Assembly: GCF_016019935.1 (NCBI RefSeq) | Contig: NZ_JAECMT010000002.1 | Coordinates: 124,001-188,000 of the forward strand | DNA from: Paenibacillus sp. GSMTC-2017 | GTDB lineage: Bacteria > Bacillota > Bacilli > Paenibacillales > Paenibacillaceae | Direction: 5' to 3' | DNA length: 64,000 bases | Part shown: positions 25,412 to 34,493 of the stretch, one piece after another | Layout of the letters: the number at the start of each line of letters is the position of its first letter | Position numbering within the stretch: the stretch's first letter is position 1 | The notes under the pieces: model-generated | Seen by the model: the letters and a program-made list of their open reading frames with translations, nothing else | The model's database searches: none | What the model was told of the DNA's origin: nothing | Position numbers and translations under genes: made by a program

Positions 25412-26756
25412 CCTTCTTCCGTATTTGATCTAACCAGCTTTTAAATCGATTGACGATATCATTTGAAGGCTCCTCGTTGCCATAACGAACCTTTTCATAA
25501 GTAACAACAAAGTCTTCAAGTTCTTTTGAGTTTGAATTTTCTAACTTATTTGCAGATGTGTGCTCAGCAACTATTTCTCTTGGCGTTAAGTAAGTTCTAG
25601 GTGAGTATCCATTTTTCACTTTTTGTTTAAACCATTCATAATACAAAAAGCGAACTTTTGCCCCATTTGTAGTAAGATCGTTCCATCCTACTTCATGTGA
25701 CTGCCGCCTTAAAATGATATCTGTCCATTTATTGTGGAATCTATTTCGCCATTTTGAAGCATTGAGCAAACTTTCGATCTCATCATCGTAACCTGTATCC
25801 TGATAACCTGTACCTGCATTTTTTTCTAATAGCTTCTCTTTAATTAATTTAATCATTCGATATAACCCCCGAACGATCAAATACAACATAACTATTGCCA
25901 CTAGAGCGACTAACACATAACCGATAAAGATGAGCACCCCCTCGAGCAACGCCCAGAACAATGACGGAGAATTTGAGTCTACAGGAGGTAGTATCATTTC
26001 TGCTGGGGGAGGTTCGTCCTCTACTAATACATTTGATGGTGCATCTCTATCCAACCACGAAAAAAATGTTCTTAGCAACATCATTACTTTCTCATATATC
26101 CATGCATGTGCAGGCTTGAACATTGCAAATCCAATTAATACTATCATTAACAATCCTGTGAGCAGGCGATTACGATTTCTCGACATCGTAGATGCTTTTG
26201 ATTTACGAGTATCCACCAATTCTCTAGAGAAATGTCGTTCATTCGTAAGAATGAAGAATACGATAATTGTAACAAATCCTCCACCATTTAGGAGCGGCAT
26301 ATAACTGACTAACTTATCGAGCTTAAAAAAGATTAGTGGCTGAATGATCACATATCCGAAAATACAAGCCAAAATAAATTGTGGACTAGCCATCGTATTC
26401 CAGCCTCGTTGCTGTTGCTGAAATCCTCTGTCTGCAATATATGCTGCAACAATTCCTGTGAGAAATAGCGGAACAATATCGAAGTATTCCCCCGATAACA
26501 GCCAAATGACAACGCTTGCTGCAAAACCAAGAACTACAGCTGTTACTACTCGGAATACTCTACGGAAACTATCTTCTTTATTAAATATGAAAGACGGCGC
26601 AACGAACACGAATAAAAGAGAAATGATCCACCAAGGTATACTATACGCTGGAAGAGCATATATTGCCGTCGTTAGAAGTAGCGGGAATAAAAAAACAATT
26701 TCCGATAAAGCAATTACAAAGGGGGTCACTATTCGAACCAATTTGCTTAAAGTCAC
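25407..26756 (-). CDS. DUF4129 domain membrane protein
   Basis: A 449-aa membrane protein, third gene of a MoxR-DUF58-DUF4129 operon. About six TM helices occupy residues 10-220, a further TM lies near 270-295, and a cytoplasmic C-terminal domain follows (about 310-449). That domain has the DUF4129 pattern: VRFLYYEWFKQKVKNGY, then YLTPREIVAEH and FVVTYEKVRYG. The N-terminal TM set resembles the membrane part of the transglutaminase-like proteins often found third in such operons, but the transglutaminase domain itself is not present. Its start overlaps the DUF58 stop by 4 bp. Its role with the ATPase is unknown. Confidence 0.85.
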   Translation of the reverse strand: MTLSKLVRIVTPFVIALSEIVFLFPLLLTTAIYALPAYSIPWWIISLLFVFVAPSFIFNKEDSFRRVFRVVTAVVLGFAASVVIWLLSGEYFDIVPLFLTGIVAAYIADRGFQQQQRGWNTMASPQFILACIFGYVIIQPLIFFKLDKLVSYMPLLNGGGFVTIIVFFILTNERHFSRELVDTRKSKASTMSRNRNRLLTGLLMIVLIGFAMFKPAHAWIYEKVMMLLRTFFSWLDRDAPSNVLVEDEPPPAEMILPPVDSNSPSLFWALLEGVLIFIGYVLVALVAIVMLYLIVRGLYRMIKLIKEKLLEKNAGTGYQDTGYDDEIESLLNASKWRNRFHNKWTDIILRRQSHEVGWNDLTTNGAKVRFLYYEWFKQKVKNGYSPRTYLTPREIVAEHTSANKLENSNSKELEDFVVTYEKVRYGNEEPSNDIVNRFKSWLDQIRKKG

Positions 26757-27889
26757 GATACGTATCTCCCCCTATCGTTGACGGTAACCTCAGATTTAAA
26801 GGTATCTTTTTGAACTGCCTCGGGTAAATACCATATAGAAACCGTATTACCATTTTGCATTAATGAGTTAGCTGCTAACTCTAAACTATCGCTCCAATAT
26901 GAGGTAATAATAACAATGTCACGGTTTGAATACCGTTTTAATGCTTCAAGCATAAGTAGATCCATGAATAAACTCGTACGTTCAATAACTAGCTTCGCCA
27001 TCAATTCATATAACATGAAAAGATGTTCCTGACCTCGACCAGGTTCTATATGAATATGATCACTATTTCCTGACATTGGCATGTTAGCAGTGAATCCAAC
27101 GTCCATACCACGACTTATGGCTGCCTCTGCTGCACCTGCTGCCCATTCAATCCCTTGCTCGATAACTGCTTCATTTGTTACATTTCTCCACATGCCTTCT
27201 TTATCATCCACATTTAGTAAAATCATCAAACTGCGATCGGCTGTAAAGTCATATTGATGTACTTGAAGTGTACCAGCTCTCGCAGTGGCCTTCCAATTCA
27301 CTTGCTTCATCGAGTCTCCCGACTGGTAGTTGCGAGCACCGACGATTACAAATGGATCTGGTATTATAAATCTTTTCACTTGCTGTTCACCTTGCAAGCT
27401 TTGACTAGGCAGTTGTTCGAAAGGAACTACTGCTGGTTTCGGATACACTATAAGTTCATCCTCAAGTGGAATTTGGATATGACAGCTTATGTTCCCGAAC
27501 AAATCACCACTCGTTAATGAAACGGTACTAAGTTTGTACCAGCCTCTCCGATTTGGAGTTATTCGATTGGTTCGAGTTAGCTTCATATAACCGCCTAAAC
27601 TAAATAAACTTCGATGGTTTTGATAAACTTGCCCGCTACTCACATCAAAGTTGTCTTGTTTACTGAAATGCAAATGGGTTGATAGCTGTGATTCTACTCG
27701 AAGCCAAGGTACGGGAAGACGTTTTTTGTTTGAGAGCTGCTCAACAAGTTCAATCTCATCTCCTCTAAAACAATGTTTCACCTTGAAGCGTCTCACATAA
27801 TGAAGATTCCGAAGGACATATCGTTTAAAGATGACCACTTGTAAACCTGCAATGACACCTGCTATTACGATTAAGTCAATAATGAACAT
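26753..27889 (-). CDS. DUF58 domain protein
   Basis: A 378-aa protein with an N-terminal TM helix (about 2-20). It continues with a beta-rich region and then the DUF58/vWA-like core: RNYQSGDSMKQVNWKATARA (about 189-208), a near-universal DUF58 signature, followed by LMILLNVDD, where a MIDAS-like metal site would lie. DUF58 proteins are partners of MoxR ATPases in chaperone-like complexes. It sits between the MoxR gene (10 bp upstream) and the DUF4129 gene (4-bp overlap). The DUF58 core is complete, with no frameshift or truncation. Confidence 0.9.
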   Translation of the reverse strand: MFIIDLIVIAGVIAGLQVVIFKRYVLRNLHYVRRFKVKHCFRGDEIELVEQLSNKKRLPVPWLRVESQLSTHLHFSKQDNFDVSSGQVYQNHRSLFSLGGYMKLTRTNRITPNRRGWYKLSTVSLTSGDLFGNISCHIQIPLEDELIVYPKPAVVPFEQLPSQSLQGEQQVKRFIIPDPFVIVGARNYQSGDSMKQVNWKATARAGTLQVHQYDFTADRSLMILLNVDDKEGMWRNVTNEAVIEQGIEWAAGAAEAAISRGMDVGFTANMPMSGNSDHIHIEPGRGQEHLFMLYELMAKLVIERTSLFMDLLMLEALKRYSNRDIVIITSYWSDSLELAANSLMQNGNTVSIWYLPEAVQKDTFKSEVTVNDRGRYVS

Positions 27890-27899
27890 ACAGAGTCTC

Positions 27900-28859
27900 C
27901 TATCTTATCCATACATCAGCTTCTGCTGGAACGATAGTTTGACGAATGATTTCATCAATAATCGCATCTGCCCCACTATGGGCACGAGCAATTCCCCGTA
28001 ATGACAGTCGATGCGCCAAAACTGGCTTTGCCATCGCTTTTATATCATCTGGCGTTACAAAGTCTCTTCCTCGTAAAATAGCATGTACTTGTGCTGCACG
28101 CAATAATGCTTGACTTCCACGAGGACTAACCCCTATTGAAATATCTTCACGTTTACGTGTTGCTTCTACTATTGCAAGCAAATAGTTTAATACATCATCT
28201 TCCACTCTAACGCTAGAATACACTTGCTGCGCAACTTCGATTTCCTCATTCCCAGCGATAGGTTGTAGTGTGCTTAGTGGATCTTGATCCTTGAAACGTT
28301 TAAGCAACGCTAATCCTTCATCAGTTGAAGGATAGCCCATCTTAATCTTAAATAAAAATCGGTCTAGTTGCGCCTCTGGTAAAGGGAAAGTACCTTGATG
28401 TTCAACCGGATTTTGTGTCGCAATGACCATAAACGGACGATCTAGTAGTTTCGTTTCCCCATCTACACTGACTTGTTTCTCCTCCATACATTCAAGCAAG
28501 CTCGATTGCGTACGTGGAGTAGCACGATTAATTTCATCTGCTAACAGCAGGTTTGTAAAGATAGGTCCAGGTCTAAATTGAAAATCCCCAACCTTTTGAT
28601 TGTAGAAATAAATACCACTCAAATCGGAAGGCAATAGATCAGGAGTAAATTGAATACGTTTGAATGAAAGTGATATCGATTTGGCAAAACTTTTCGCTAA
28701 CATTGTCTTTCCAGTACCGGGTACATCCTCTAGCAAAACGTGTCCCGAAGTAATTAACCCAATTAACAATAGGTCAATGACTTCTTCCTTACCTATTATG
28801 ACTTCCCCAATATTCCTTTTCACTTGTTCTGCCAGTAACTTCACCTCTTGAAAAGACAT
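27900..28859 (-). CDS. MoxR-family AAA+ ATPase
   Basis: A 319-aa chaperone-like ATPase. Walker A is GTGKTMLAKS (about 45-54), Walker B LADEINRA, sensor 1 ATQNPVEHQGTFPLPEAQLD, and the arginine finger GVSPRGSQ; the C-terminal lid is complete. It starts a three-gene operon with DUF58 and DUF4129 proteins and probably remodels their complex or a client envelope protein. I chose ATG 28859, since GGGAGA lies 8 bases before it; ATG 28865 is too close to that RBS. The gene lies 12 bp after the YdjC gene on the same strand, so all four may share a transcript. Confidence 0.92.
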   Translation of the reverse strand: MSFQEVKLLAEQVKRNIGEVIIGKEEVIDLLLIGLITSGHVLLEDVPGTGKTMLAKSFAKSISLSFKRIQFTPDLLPSDLSGIYFYNQKVGDFQFRPGPIFTNLLLADEINRATPRTQSSLLECMEEKQVSVDGETKLLDRPFMVIATQNPVEHQGTFPLPEAQLDRFLFKIKMGYPSTDEGLALLKRFKDQDPLSTLQPIAGNEEIEVAQQVYSSVRVEDDVLNYLLAIVEATRKREDISIGVSPRGSQALLRAAQVHAILRGRDFVTPDDIKAMAKPVLAHRLSLRGIARAHSGADAIIDEIIRQTIVPAEADVWIR

Positions 28860-28877
28860 GCTCATATCTCCCTTTAT

Positions 28878-29801
28878 TCAGATCGATTTATGATTACGTT
28901 CCTTTTGAAGTTTTTGCAGTTCGCTCCAACGTATAAGCTTAATTCCAGCACCTTGGAGCGTTTGTATAATCTCAGGATCACGGAATATGTTATACTCCAT
29001 ATTTCTCTTCTCTGGTTCAAGATGGAACGATTTTAGTTCCTCCGTTAATAACGAAGGATGAATAATGAGCTCCGTAACTCCTGGCTTTAAGTTCGAAAGC
29101 AACTCTATCATATTGGTTTTGAAACTATCGTACGTTTCTTCTTCCTGTAATTGGAATGGTAACCCAACTAAATAATCTATGATCACAACACCTTTCGAAT
29201 CTGCTAATGCAGCAATAGCTGCTGCTTGTTCTTTCATTTCTGGTGGTGCTATTTGGCCATTTTCCATCGTTAAATATCGTGGTAATCGAAACGGCAATCC
29301 ATAGGAAGCGCATACATCAAGCACCTCAACCATAAAATGTTTTCCTGTTCGCAGTCCATATAGGCTACCCATATGATTATCTGCATGTGTAGGGGTCATG
29401 CCAAGCTTCAGCGCTTTCTCGAGTTGATTGATAAGCTCAATTGTTACATGTTCTGATGTCGCATGTTGTTCAAAACCTAAGCTGTCTTTATAAAAATAAC
29501 CTTCTTCTGTTATTAGCGTAGAGACATCCGCGCTACTTGTAACCGGCCCCCAGCTATACGGTCCCCATTCACTTGTAAAAGTAAAATGAATGCCAACATC
29601 ATATTGTGGATTCTCCGCACTCCAAAGTGCTCCATCTCTTGCCCAAGCACATGGCATCATTAATGTCGCTGAGCTTATGGCTTCTTCTTTTAGTAACTGC
29701 TTTGCAGCTGCATTAACGGAGTAATTTAAGCCGAAATCATCTGCATTTACAATTAATAAACGATCCTCTTCTTTGTAACCAAGTGCTGTTGCTAAATTCA
29801 T
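28878..29801 (-). CDS. ChbG/YdjC-family carbohydrate deacetylase
   Basis: A 307-aa hydrolase that removes acetyl groups from amino-sugar oligomers. The metal site motif NADDFGLNYSVN is at about 19-30, with the two aspartates, and THADNHMGSLYG (about 134-145) provides the second histidine set. VIIDYLVGLP and TELIIHPSL follow as in the family. It lies in the same orientation as the MoxR operon and precedes it by 12 bp, so it could be co-transcribed. No chitobiose PTS or glucosaminidase genes are adjacent. The RBS before the ATG is GGGGGAAAT. Confidence 0.9.
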   Translation of the reverse strand: MNLATALGYKEEDRLLIVNADDFGLNYSVNAAAKQLLKEEAISSATLMMPCAWARDGALWSAENPQYDVGIHFTFTSEWGPYSWGPVTSSADVSTLITEEGYFYKDSLGFEQHATSEHVTIELINQLEKALKLGMTPTHADNHMGSLYGLRTGKHFMVEVLDVCASYGLPFRLPRYLTMENGQIAPPEMKEQAAAIAALADSKGVVIIDYLVGLPFQLQEEETYDSFKTNMIELLSNLKPGVTELIIHPSLLTEELKSFHLEPEKRNMEYNIFRDPEIIQTLQGAGIKLIRWSELQKLQKERNHKSI

Positions 29802-29850
29802 ATTATTTCCCCCTAAAATGAGATGGCAAATTTCACATATTTATTAATGT

Positions 29851-30519
29851 TCAGTCATTGATAAGTTTATCTAGTCGTTTAGATAATTGATTTTTCCAGC
29901 TGGCAGCTAATGCATCCACCGCAAGCAATTTCTGTATAGCCTCTACATTGTCCTTTTCCACATACATAACGTGATTAGCATCTGCGATTGAGAACTGCTC
30001 TGGATGTCTCTCGATTACGTTAAAATGATCACCTACACTGATGTAACCTTCCTGCATAACTCTGAAATAGAAGCCAGTATATCCTGTCTGCTGCGAAAGT
30101 AATGGTAACGTAGGCAAATCATTTCTAATACCGAGTTTAAAGCAAGGTTGTCTAGGCTGACTAATTTGTAGAGTCACTTCACCAATTGTAATGATATCAC
30201 CTACAAACAGATCATCTTCTGTCCATCCGGATATCGTGAAATTTTCACCAAAAGAACCATGTACGAACGGACGATCAAATTGCTCTTCCCAATAAGGATA
30301 TCTCGAATGAAAATACGCGCATATCGCTTTATCTTCCCCGCCATGATTAATCATATCGCCTTGGCCGTCACCTTGTATTCCAGTTTTACTAATAAATACT
30401 CTTTCAACTATTGCAGTTTTAAATATGCCGCTAAGAACTTCTTTGCTGCCATGTTGAATCATTTTTGGTTCTCCGACAAGAAGTGAAGCTAGAGATGCCG
30501 AAGTTTGTACACTGTTCAT
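29851..30519 (-). CDS. MOSC domain protein (YiiM-like)
   Basis: A 222-aa molybdenum-cofactor-binding domain protein of the YiiM/YflK type. Core motifs are QGDGQGDMINHGGEDKAIC (about 50-68) and the sequence HGSFGENFTISGWTEDDLFVGD, followed by QPRQPCFKLG with the conserved Cys thought to carry sulfur or Moco. I chose ATG 30519, where GAGGT lies 7 bases upstream; the frame is open to 30663 without an RBS. YiiM-type proteins reduce N-hydroxylated base analogues. It is a single gene on the minus strand. Confidence 0.88.
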   Translation of the reverse strand: MNSVQTSASLASLLVGEPKMIQHGSKEVLSGIFKTAIVERVFISKTGIQGDGQGDMINHGGEDKAICAYFHSRYPYWEEQFDRPFVHGSFGENFTISGWTEDDLFVGDIITIGEVTLQISQPRQPCFKLGIRNDLPTLPLLSQQTGYTGFYFRVMQEGYISVGDHFNVIERHPEQFSIADANHVMYVEKDNVEAIQKLLAVDALAASWKNQLSKRLDKLIND

Positions 30520-30646
30520 ATAATCGACCTCTATTCTATATCTAGTAGTCTCATCTATCCGTATTATAAACTTTATAGGCAGATGTTGGCAAAAAAAATA
30601 ACCTCCAAAGAGATTAATGATATTAATTATTGCAAATACATTTTTT

Positions 30647-30690
30647 GTTTCGACAGGTTCCAATACTCTTAAACGTTGGTATGTCGAAAC
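30647..30690. other. Long imperfect hairpin in an intergenic region
   Basis: GTTTCGACA and TGTCGAAAC form perfect 9-bp outer arms, with an inner CCAA/TTGG pairing. No T-run follows on either strand, so it is not a standard terminator. It lies between the APC permease end and the MOSC gene. The function is unknown; it may be a structured RNA end or a repeat-element relic. Confidence 0.4.
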
Positions 30691-30746
30691 CGTCTGTTTC
30701 CTGTAGCTTATTGCGCTTCCCCGGGAAATGTTTCTGAATTACCCCA

Positions 30747-32384
30747 TCATTTCCCGTCTATCCAACTATATTTCAGCCCTCTATTTAAACGAACATCCAT
30801 CACTTTTATGCCCAGTAACAATGCCGCTAAACAAATGAAACCGATTAAATCTACATACAATGCAGTAATAATAGTACTTGCAGCTAGCCATACAAATGCT
30901 ACTATTTGAAAGGCTGTACTCCATGAGCCAACATTCCATGGTGCATCATGCCAAATTTGTTCAACGTTCGGTTCTACATATGTTGATGTCTTTCTTGATT
31001 CCCACCAGAGCTTTAATCGCAATCCAATTGGGATGGTATATGAGACATGAAGGGAAATAATTGCAATCGATAAGAGTGGCAGAAGAAGACCATCTTCTCG
31101 AACAATCAGTACTATGATAATCATCAAAACTGCTAGCATAGCACTTACCCATCCTGTATGTTGAGGTTGTCCGCGATGAACGCAAATTTTAGAAAGCTGA
31201 TTACTAAATGGAATCGTTTCATCTCTTGCTAAACTGAATAGCGCTCTAGAGCAAACTAACATCGATTGTTGCCCGCTTCCCCATAATGAAATAACGATCA
31301 AAACTGCAATAATAGATGATCCTCCCCACCCTGCCATCGCACTTTGGAGAAAAAGAAGTATCCCTTCTAGTCCCATAAGAGATATAGAATACCCTTGCAT
31401 TAGGTTTAGTCCACCAGTCATACCCATTGTCAGTGACATAAATGTAAGCAACACTAATCCAATGACAAACGTATAGGCAGTGGACAAAAATATCGCCCAA
31501 GGTACACGAATGCTTGGTTCAACGGTTTCTTCCGCACCTAACGCTGCTCCATCCATCCCCACAAATAATTTTAAAAGAAGCATACATCCGAGCAAAAAGG
31601 ACCCTGATTGTACGTTTCCATCGAACGAAATGGTTTGAAATTGATACAGCAGTACTGGCGAGTAGCCACCAGGCCAAAACAACCAAACCAATCCTGTGAG
31701 TACAGAAATCACTATAAACAACTGTAACCAAACTGCAAACTGCCCGAATTTTTCAAGCAATACGAAACCCCACTGATTAAATGTAGCTTGAGACAATGCA
31801 ATAATCGCAACAATCGACCAGAAAGATGTTGGTGAAGACTTGTACCCTAACATTTCCGATACTAGATAATCAGCTATAAAAGCACATCCACCAATATAAA
31901 GTGCTAACAAGGCTAGATGACCAGCTGTATGAAACCAACCTGCTCTTACACCCCATACACGACCTCCAAGCTTATAAGCAGTATGATAGATACTGCCAGC
32001 TGTTGGTATGGCAGATGATACTTCCGCTAGTGCTACACTAACGCATATCGATAATAAAGCTATTATTGGCATAGCAAATCCTATTACTGAAAGTCCTCCT
32101 TCATTTATAGCTGGTCCAAACAGAAGCGAAGCACTTCCTATCAACGCCATCACATTAAAAGATAGACCTATTGCAGACATACCGCCCCATCTTCTTACTA
32201 GCAATTGTGCAATGCCAAAGCGATTTAAATCATATTTATCTTGAAATAGTTGCGTCTCAGCACCATATCTCAACATACTCTGATATCTGGAACGAGCTAC
32301 ACCTTCCTGAACCTTATATGCGATGACTATAAAAAATAAACAAGTGCTAAGCGCTAATATCATTCCCAAAATAGTAGCTATCAT
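30747..32384 (-). CDS. APC-superfamily amino acid permease
   Basis: A 545-aa transporter with 12 core TM helices plus an extra N-terminal TM (about 4-24) that is unusual for the family. The core opens with GGMSAIGLSFNVMALIGSAS (about 67-86) and contains VALAEVSSAIPTAGSIYH (TM3 region) and GAALGAEETVEPSIRVPWAI (about 283-302). These match the GABA/choline-type amino acid permeases (ACT family). The substrate is not predictable. RBS GGGGTGATGAA precedes the ATG. It is a single gene, downstream of a terminator that ends the ABC ATPase gene. Confidence 0.88.
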   Translation of the reverse strand: MIATILGMILALSTCLFFIVIAYKVQEGVARSRYQSMLRYGAETQLFQDKYDLNRFGIAQLLVRRWGGMSAIGLSFNVMALIGSASLLFGPAINEGGLSVIGFAMPIIALLSICVSVALAEVSSAIPTAGSIYHTAYKLGGRVWGVRAGWFHTAGHLALLALYIGGCAFIADYLVSEMLGYKSSPTSFWSIVAIIALSQATFNQWGFVLLEKFGQFAVWLQLFIVISVLTGLVWLFWPGGYSPVLLYQFQTISFDGNVQSGSFLLGCMLLLKLFVGMDGAALGAEETVEPSIRVPWAIFLSTAYTFVIGLVLLTFMSLTMGMTGGLNLMQGYSISLMGLEGILLFLQSAMAGWGGSSIIAVLIVISLWGSGQQSMLVCSRALFSLARDETIPFSNQLSKICVHRGQPQHTGWVSAMLAVLMIIIVLIVREDGLLLPLLSIAIISLHVSYTIPIGLRLKLWWESRKTSTYVEPNVEQIWHDAPWNVGSWSTAFQIVAFVWLAASTIITALYVDLIGFICLAALLLGIKVMDVRLNRGLKYSWIDGK

Positions 32385-32442
32385 TTCATCACCCCTACTC
32401 TACTCTATGAATAGGTATCAGTAGAAATGCTTATGAAAGAGC

Positions 32443-32485
32443 AAAAAGACCTCTTTCCGCAATTTTTCCATGCGGGTAAGAAGTC
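32443..32485 (-). terminator. Terminator after the lone ABC ATPase gene
   Basis: GACTTCTTACCCGCA pairs with TTGCGGAAAGAGGTC (few mismatches), followed by five T on the minus strand. Confidence 0.8.
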
Positions 32486-32494
32486 CATTTATTT

Positions 32495-33220
32495 TTAAAA
32501 TTGCATTTTCTCACGTTCTGTAAGACGCCTTCCGTAAACATCTACAACAAGATTGCCTTTATTCAGTCCTAATATCCGATCGGCATATCGTTCAGCCCAA
32601 TCTCCTTGATGCATGACAGCGATAACAATTTTCCCTTCATTTTTACAAAGTGCTTTGAGCTCACTGAGGACGATATTTGCCGCATGTGGATCTAATCCCA
32701 TAACAGGTTCATCTGCAACGATAACTTTTGCTCCATGTACGAGTGCTCTTGCGATTGCTATTCTTTGACGTTCTCCGCCACTTAAATGTTTTGCTTTCAT
32801 ATGTGCTTTGTCGAGAAGTCCTCGATTTTCAATCATATCCATCGCACCCATATAATCATCGCCACGCATCATGCCTGTCCATCTTCGCCAAGCTGGTGTC
32901 TGACTCACAGATCCAATAATGACATTTTTGAGCCCACTTTTTTCTGGATATAAAAATGGCTTTTCTTCAAGATAAGCAACTTGCTGCTTCACTTTTAACT
33001 TCGTAAGCCATCCTTCTTCGAAAACTTCTTTTCCATTAAATTTATAAGACCCTGAAGTCCATCGCTCTTGAAGCGCCAAACATTTCAGTAACATGGACTT
33101 TCCACTACCACTGCCGCCCTTTACCGCAATAAAATCCCCTTCATATGCATCAAAACTTATATCGTTTAATAATATCGGTCCACCAGGAATTCGTTTCGTC
33201 AATCCTTTGACCCGTAACAT
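32495..33220 (-). CDS. Stand-alone ABC transporter ATP-binding protein
   Basis: A 241-aa ATPase with Walker A GGSGSGKS, Q-loop, signature LSGGERQR, Walker B VIVADEP and an H-loop at VMHQGDW. Its closest look is to the PhnC/LolD-like group. No permease or binding-protein gene is beside it, so it is either an orphan that works with distant subunits or a transporter remnant. An insertion of about 25 residues (WRRWTGMMRGDDYMGA) precedes the signature helix. I chose ATG 33220 because GGAGGG lies 8 bases upstream; the frame is open to 33292 without support. It is divergent from the SOS-boxed small gene. Confidence 0.88.
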   Translation of the reverse strand: MLRVKGLTKRIPGGPILLNDISFDAYEGDFIAVKGGSGSGKSMLLKCLALQERWTSGSYKFNGKEVFEEGWLTKLKVKQQVAYLEEKPFLYPEKSGLKNVIIGSVSQTPAWRRWTGMMRGDDYMGAMDMIENRGLLDKAHMKAKHLSGGERQRIAIARALVHGAKVIVADEPVMGLDPHAANIVLSELKALCKNEGKIVIAVMHQGDWAERYADRILGLNKGNLVVDVYGRRLTEREKMQF

Positions 33221-33285
33221 TTTACGTTCCCTCCTGCTTCCTGCAATTGTTTCTATTAATCTAGTGTACGGTAAATAAAAAACTC

Positions 33286-33314
33286 TTTCCACACGAACAA
33301 ATGTTTGGTATAAT
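33286..33314 (+). promoter_or_regulatory. SigA-type promoter of the 74-aa gene
   Basis: TTTCCA, 17 bp, TATAAT. The spacer contains SOS box 1. Confidence 0.7.
33294..33307. promoter_or_regulatory. LexA (DinR) SOS box 1
   Basis: CGAACAAATGTTTG fits the Bacillus SOS consensus CGAACRNRYGTTYC at all but the last position. It lies between the -35 and -10, an ideal repressor site. Confidence 0.75.
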
Positions 33315-33322
33315 CATTTATA

Positions 33323-33336
33323 AGAACAAGTGTTCT
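33323..33336. promoter_or_regulatory. LexA (DinR) SOS box 2
   Basis: AGAACAAGTGTTCT has the perfect GAAC-N4-GTTC core and matches 12 of 14 consensus positions. It lies just after the predicted transcription start, 29 bp from box 1 (start to start). Confidence 0.7.
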
Positions 33337-33375
33337 ATTTATATAAACCAACTATTCAAAGGAGGCTAGATCATC

Positions 33376-33600
33376 ATGAAAACCAACTGTGAAAATTTCC
33401 GTTACGTAGAGAAGTATCGTCCTTATCGCGATTTAACTTTTAAATTTTATAACAACGGACGTCTTGTCATTATTGACAATAGCAATGAGGAGGTGATCAG
33501 CCCAAGAGACTTAAGGAGCGATAGTCGCGATTTTTATATCCGTAGACGAATTGCTTTTATTAAAAACCAACTAACTGCTTCCCAATTAAAATATGCATAA
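33376..33600 (+). CDS. Small putative SOS-induced protein of unknown function
   Basis: A 74-aa basic cytosolic protein. AAAGGAGG lies 10 bases before the ATG. The sequence is rich in Arg, Tyr and Phe: YVEKYRPYRDLTFKFYN, a beta pair around NGRLVIIDNSNEEV, and a charged helix FYIRRRIAFIKNQL. It has no TM and no known family that I recognise. It does not resemble YneA, YnzC or other small SOS proteins I know. Two SOS boxes overlap its promoter, and a strong terminator follows, so it is a one-gene DNA-damage-inducible unit. A nucleic-acid or protein inhibitor role is a guess only. Confidence 0.8.
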   Translation: MKTNCENFRYVEKYRPYRDLTFKFYNNGRLVIIDNSNEEVISPRDLRSDSRDFYIRRRIAFIKNQLTASQLKYA

Positions 33601-33603
33601 CTT

Positions 33604-33645
33604 AAAAAGAGGCGAGATCGGAGTGACCGATTTCGTCTCTTTTTG
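33604..33645 (+). terminator. Terminator after the SOS-boxed small gene
   Basis: AAAAAGAGGCGAGATCGG/CCGATTTCGTCTCTTTTT with loop AGTGA (few mismatches), ending in five T. Confidence 0.9.
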
Positions 33646-33743
33646 ATTATAATAGTAATAACCCTTACATTGACTAGACACTAGTATATACGGTAGATTG
33701 TTCATACAGTAGCATTTACTGCCGCAAAGGAGACTTGTAATTA

Positions 33744-34481
33744 ATGAAGCAAAAAATTATGTTTGATTTGGATGATACGTTAGTTTATTGCAACAAGTAC
33801 TTTTTTTATGTGATCGATCAATTTGTAGATTCGATGACTACTTGGTTCGGTGGATCTGAACTTGTGACAGCCGGATCAGTCCGAGATATACAGAACGAAA
33901 GGGATATTATTCTAATCGGGAATACGGGATTTAAGAGCGAACATTTCCCACAGTCTTTTGTCGATACGTATATCCACTTCTGCGATTTAACAGGGAGAAA
34001 ACGATCTGCAACAGAAGAAGATTTTCTTTGGAAGCTCGGAATAAGTGTATACGACCATGCTACGGAACCATATCCTAATATGGAGCAAACGTTGGATGAC
34101 CTTGCAAGCGAAGGTCATGAGCTTCATTTATATACGGGTGGTGAGCTATTAATCCAACAACGTAAGATCGAAAGTATGAATCTAGAGCGATACTTTGAAT
34201 CGCGTATCTATATTAGACAATTGAAGGACAATGCAGCACTCGAAACGATACTGTCTAACGGTGCTTTTGACCGAAAACATACTTGGATGATCGGTAACTC
34301 CATTCGAACGGACGTTTTACCTGCACTTACAGCAGGAATTCACGCCATTCACATGCGCACGCAAGAAGAATGGCATTACAACGTCGTCCAAATTAATGTT
34401 GAGCCAAAAGGAGCTTTCTTCACTCTTGATCAACTAAAGGATGTTCCTAGCACTATAAATGGATTTCTGAATCGTGCCTAG
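33744..34481 (+). CDS. HAD-superfamily hydrolase
   Basis: A 245-aa phosphatase-type protein. Motif I is FDLDDTLVY (Asp8, Asp10), motif II lies in LHLYTGG near 130, and motif III/IV is HTWMIGNSIRTDVLPALTAG (about 180-199). A helical cap lies between residues about 17 and 100. The substrate is not predictable. RBS AAAGGAGA lies 11 bases before the ATG. It is a single gene, downstream of the small SOS-boxed gene's terminator and convergent with topB. No LexA box is seen directly before it. Confidence 0.88.
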   Translation: MKQKIMFDLDDTLVYCNKYFFYVIDQFVDSMTTWFGGSELVTAGSVRDIQNERDIILIGNTGFKSEHFPQSFVDTYIHFCDLTGRKRSATEEDFLWKLGISVYDHATEPYPNMEQTLDDLASEGHELHLYTGGELLIQQRKIESMNLERYFESRIYIRQLKDNAALETILSNGAFDRKHTWMIGNSIRTDVLPALTAGIHAIHMRTQEEWHYNVVQINVEPKGAFFTLDQLKDVPSTINGFLNRA

Positions 34482-34493
34482 CACGGTTCAGCG

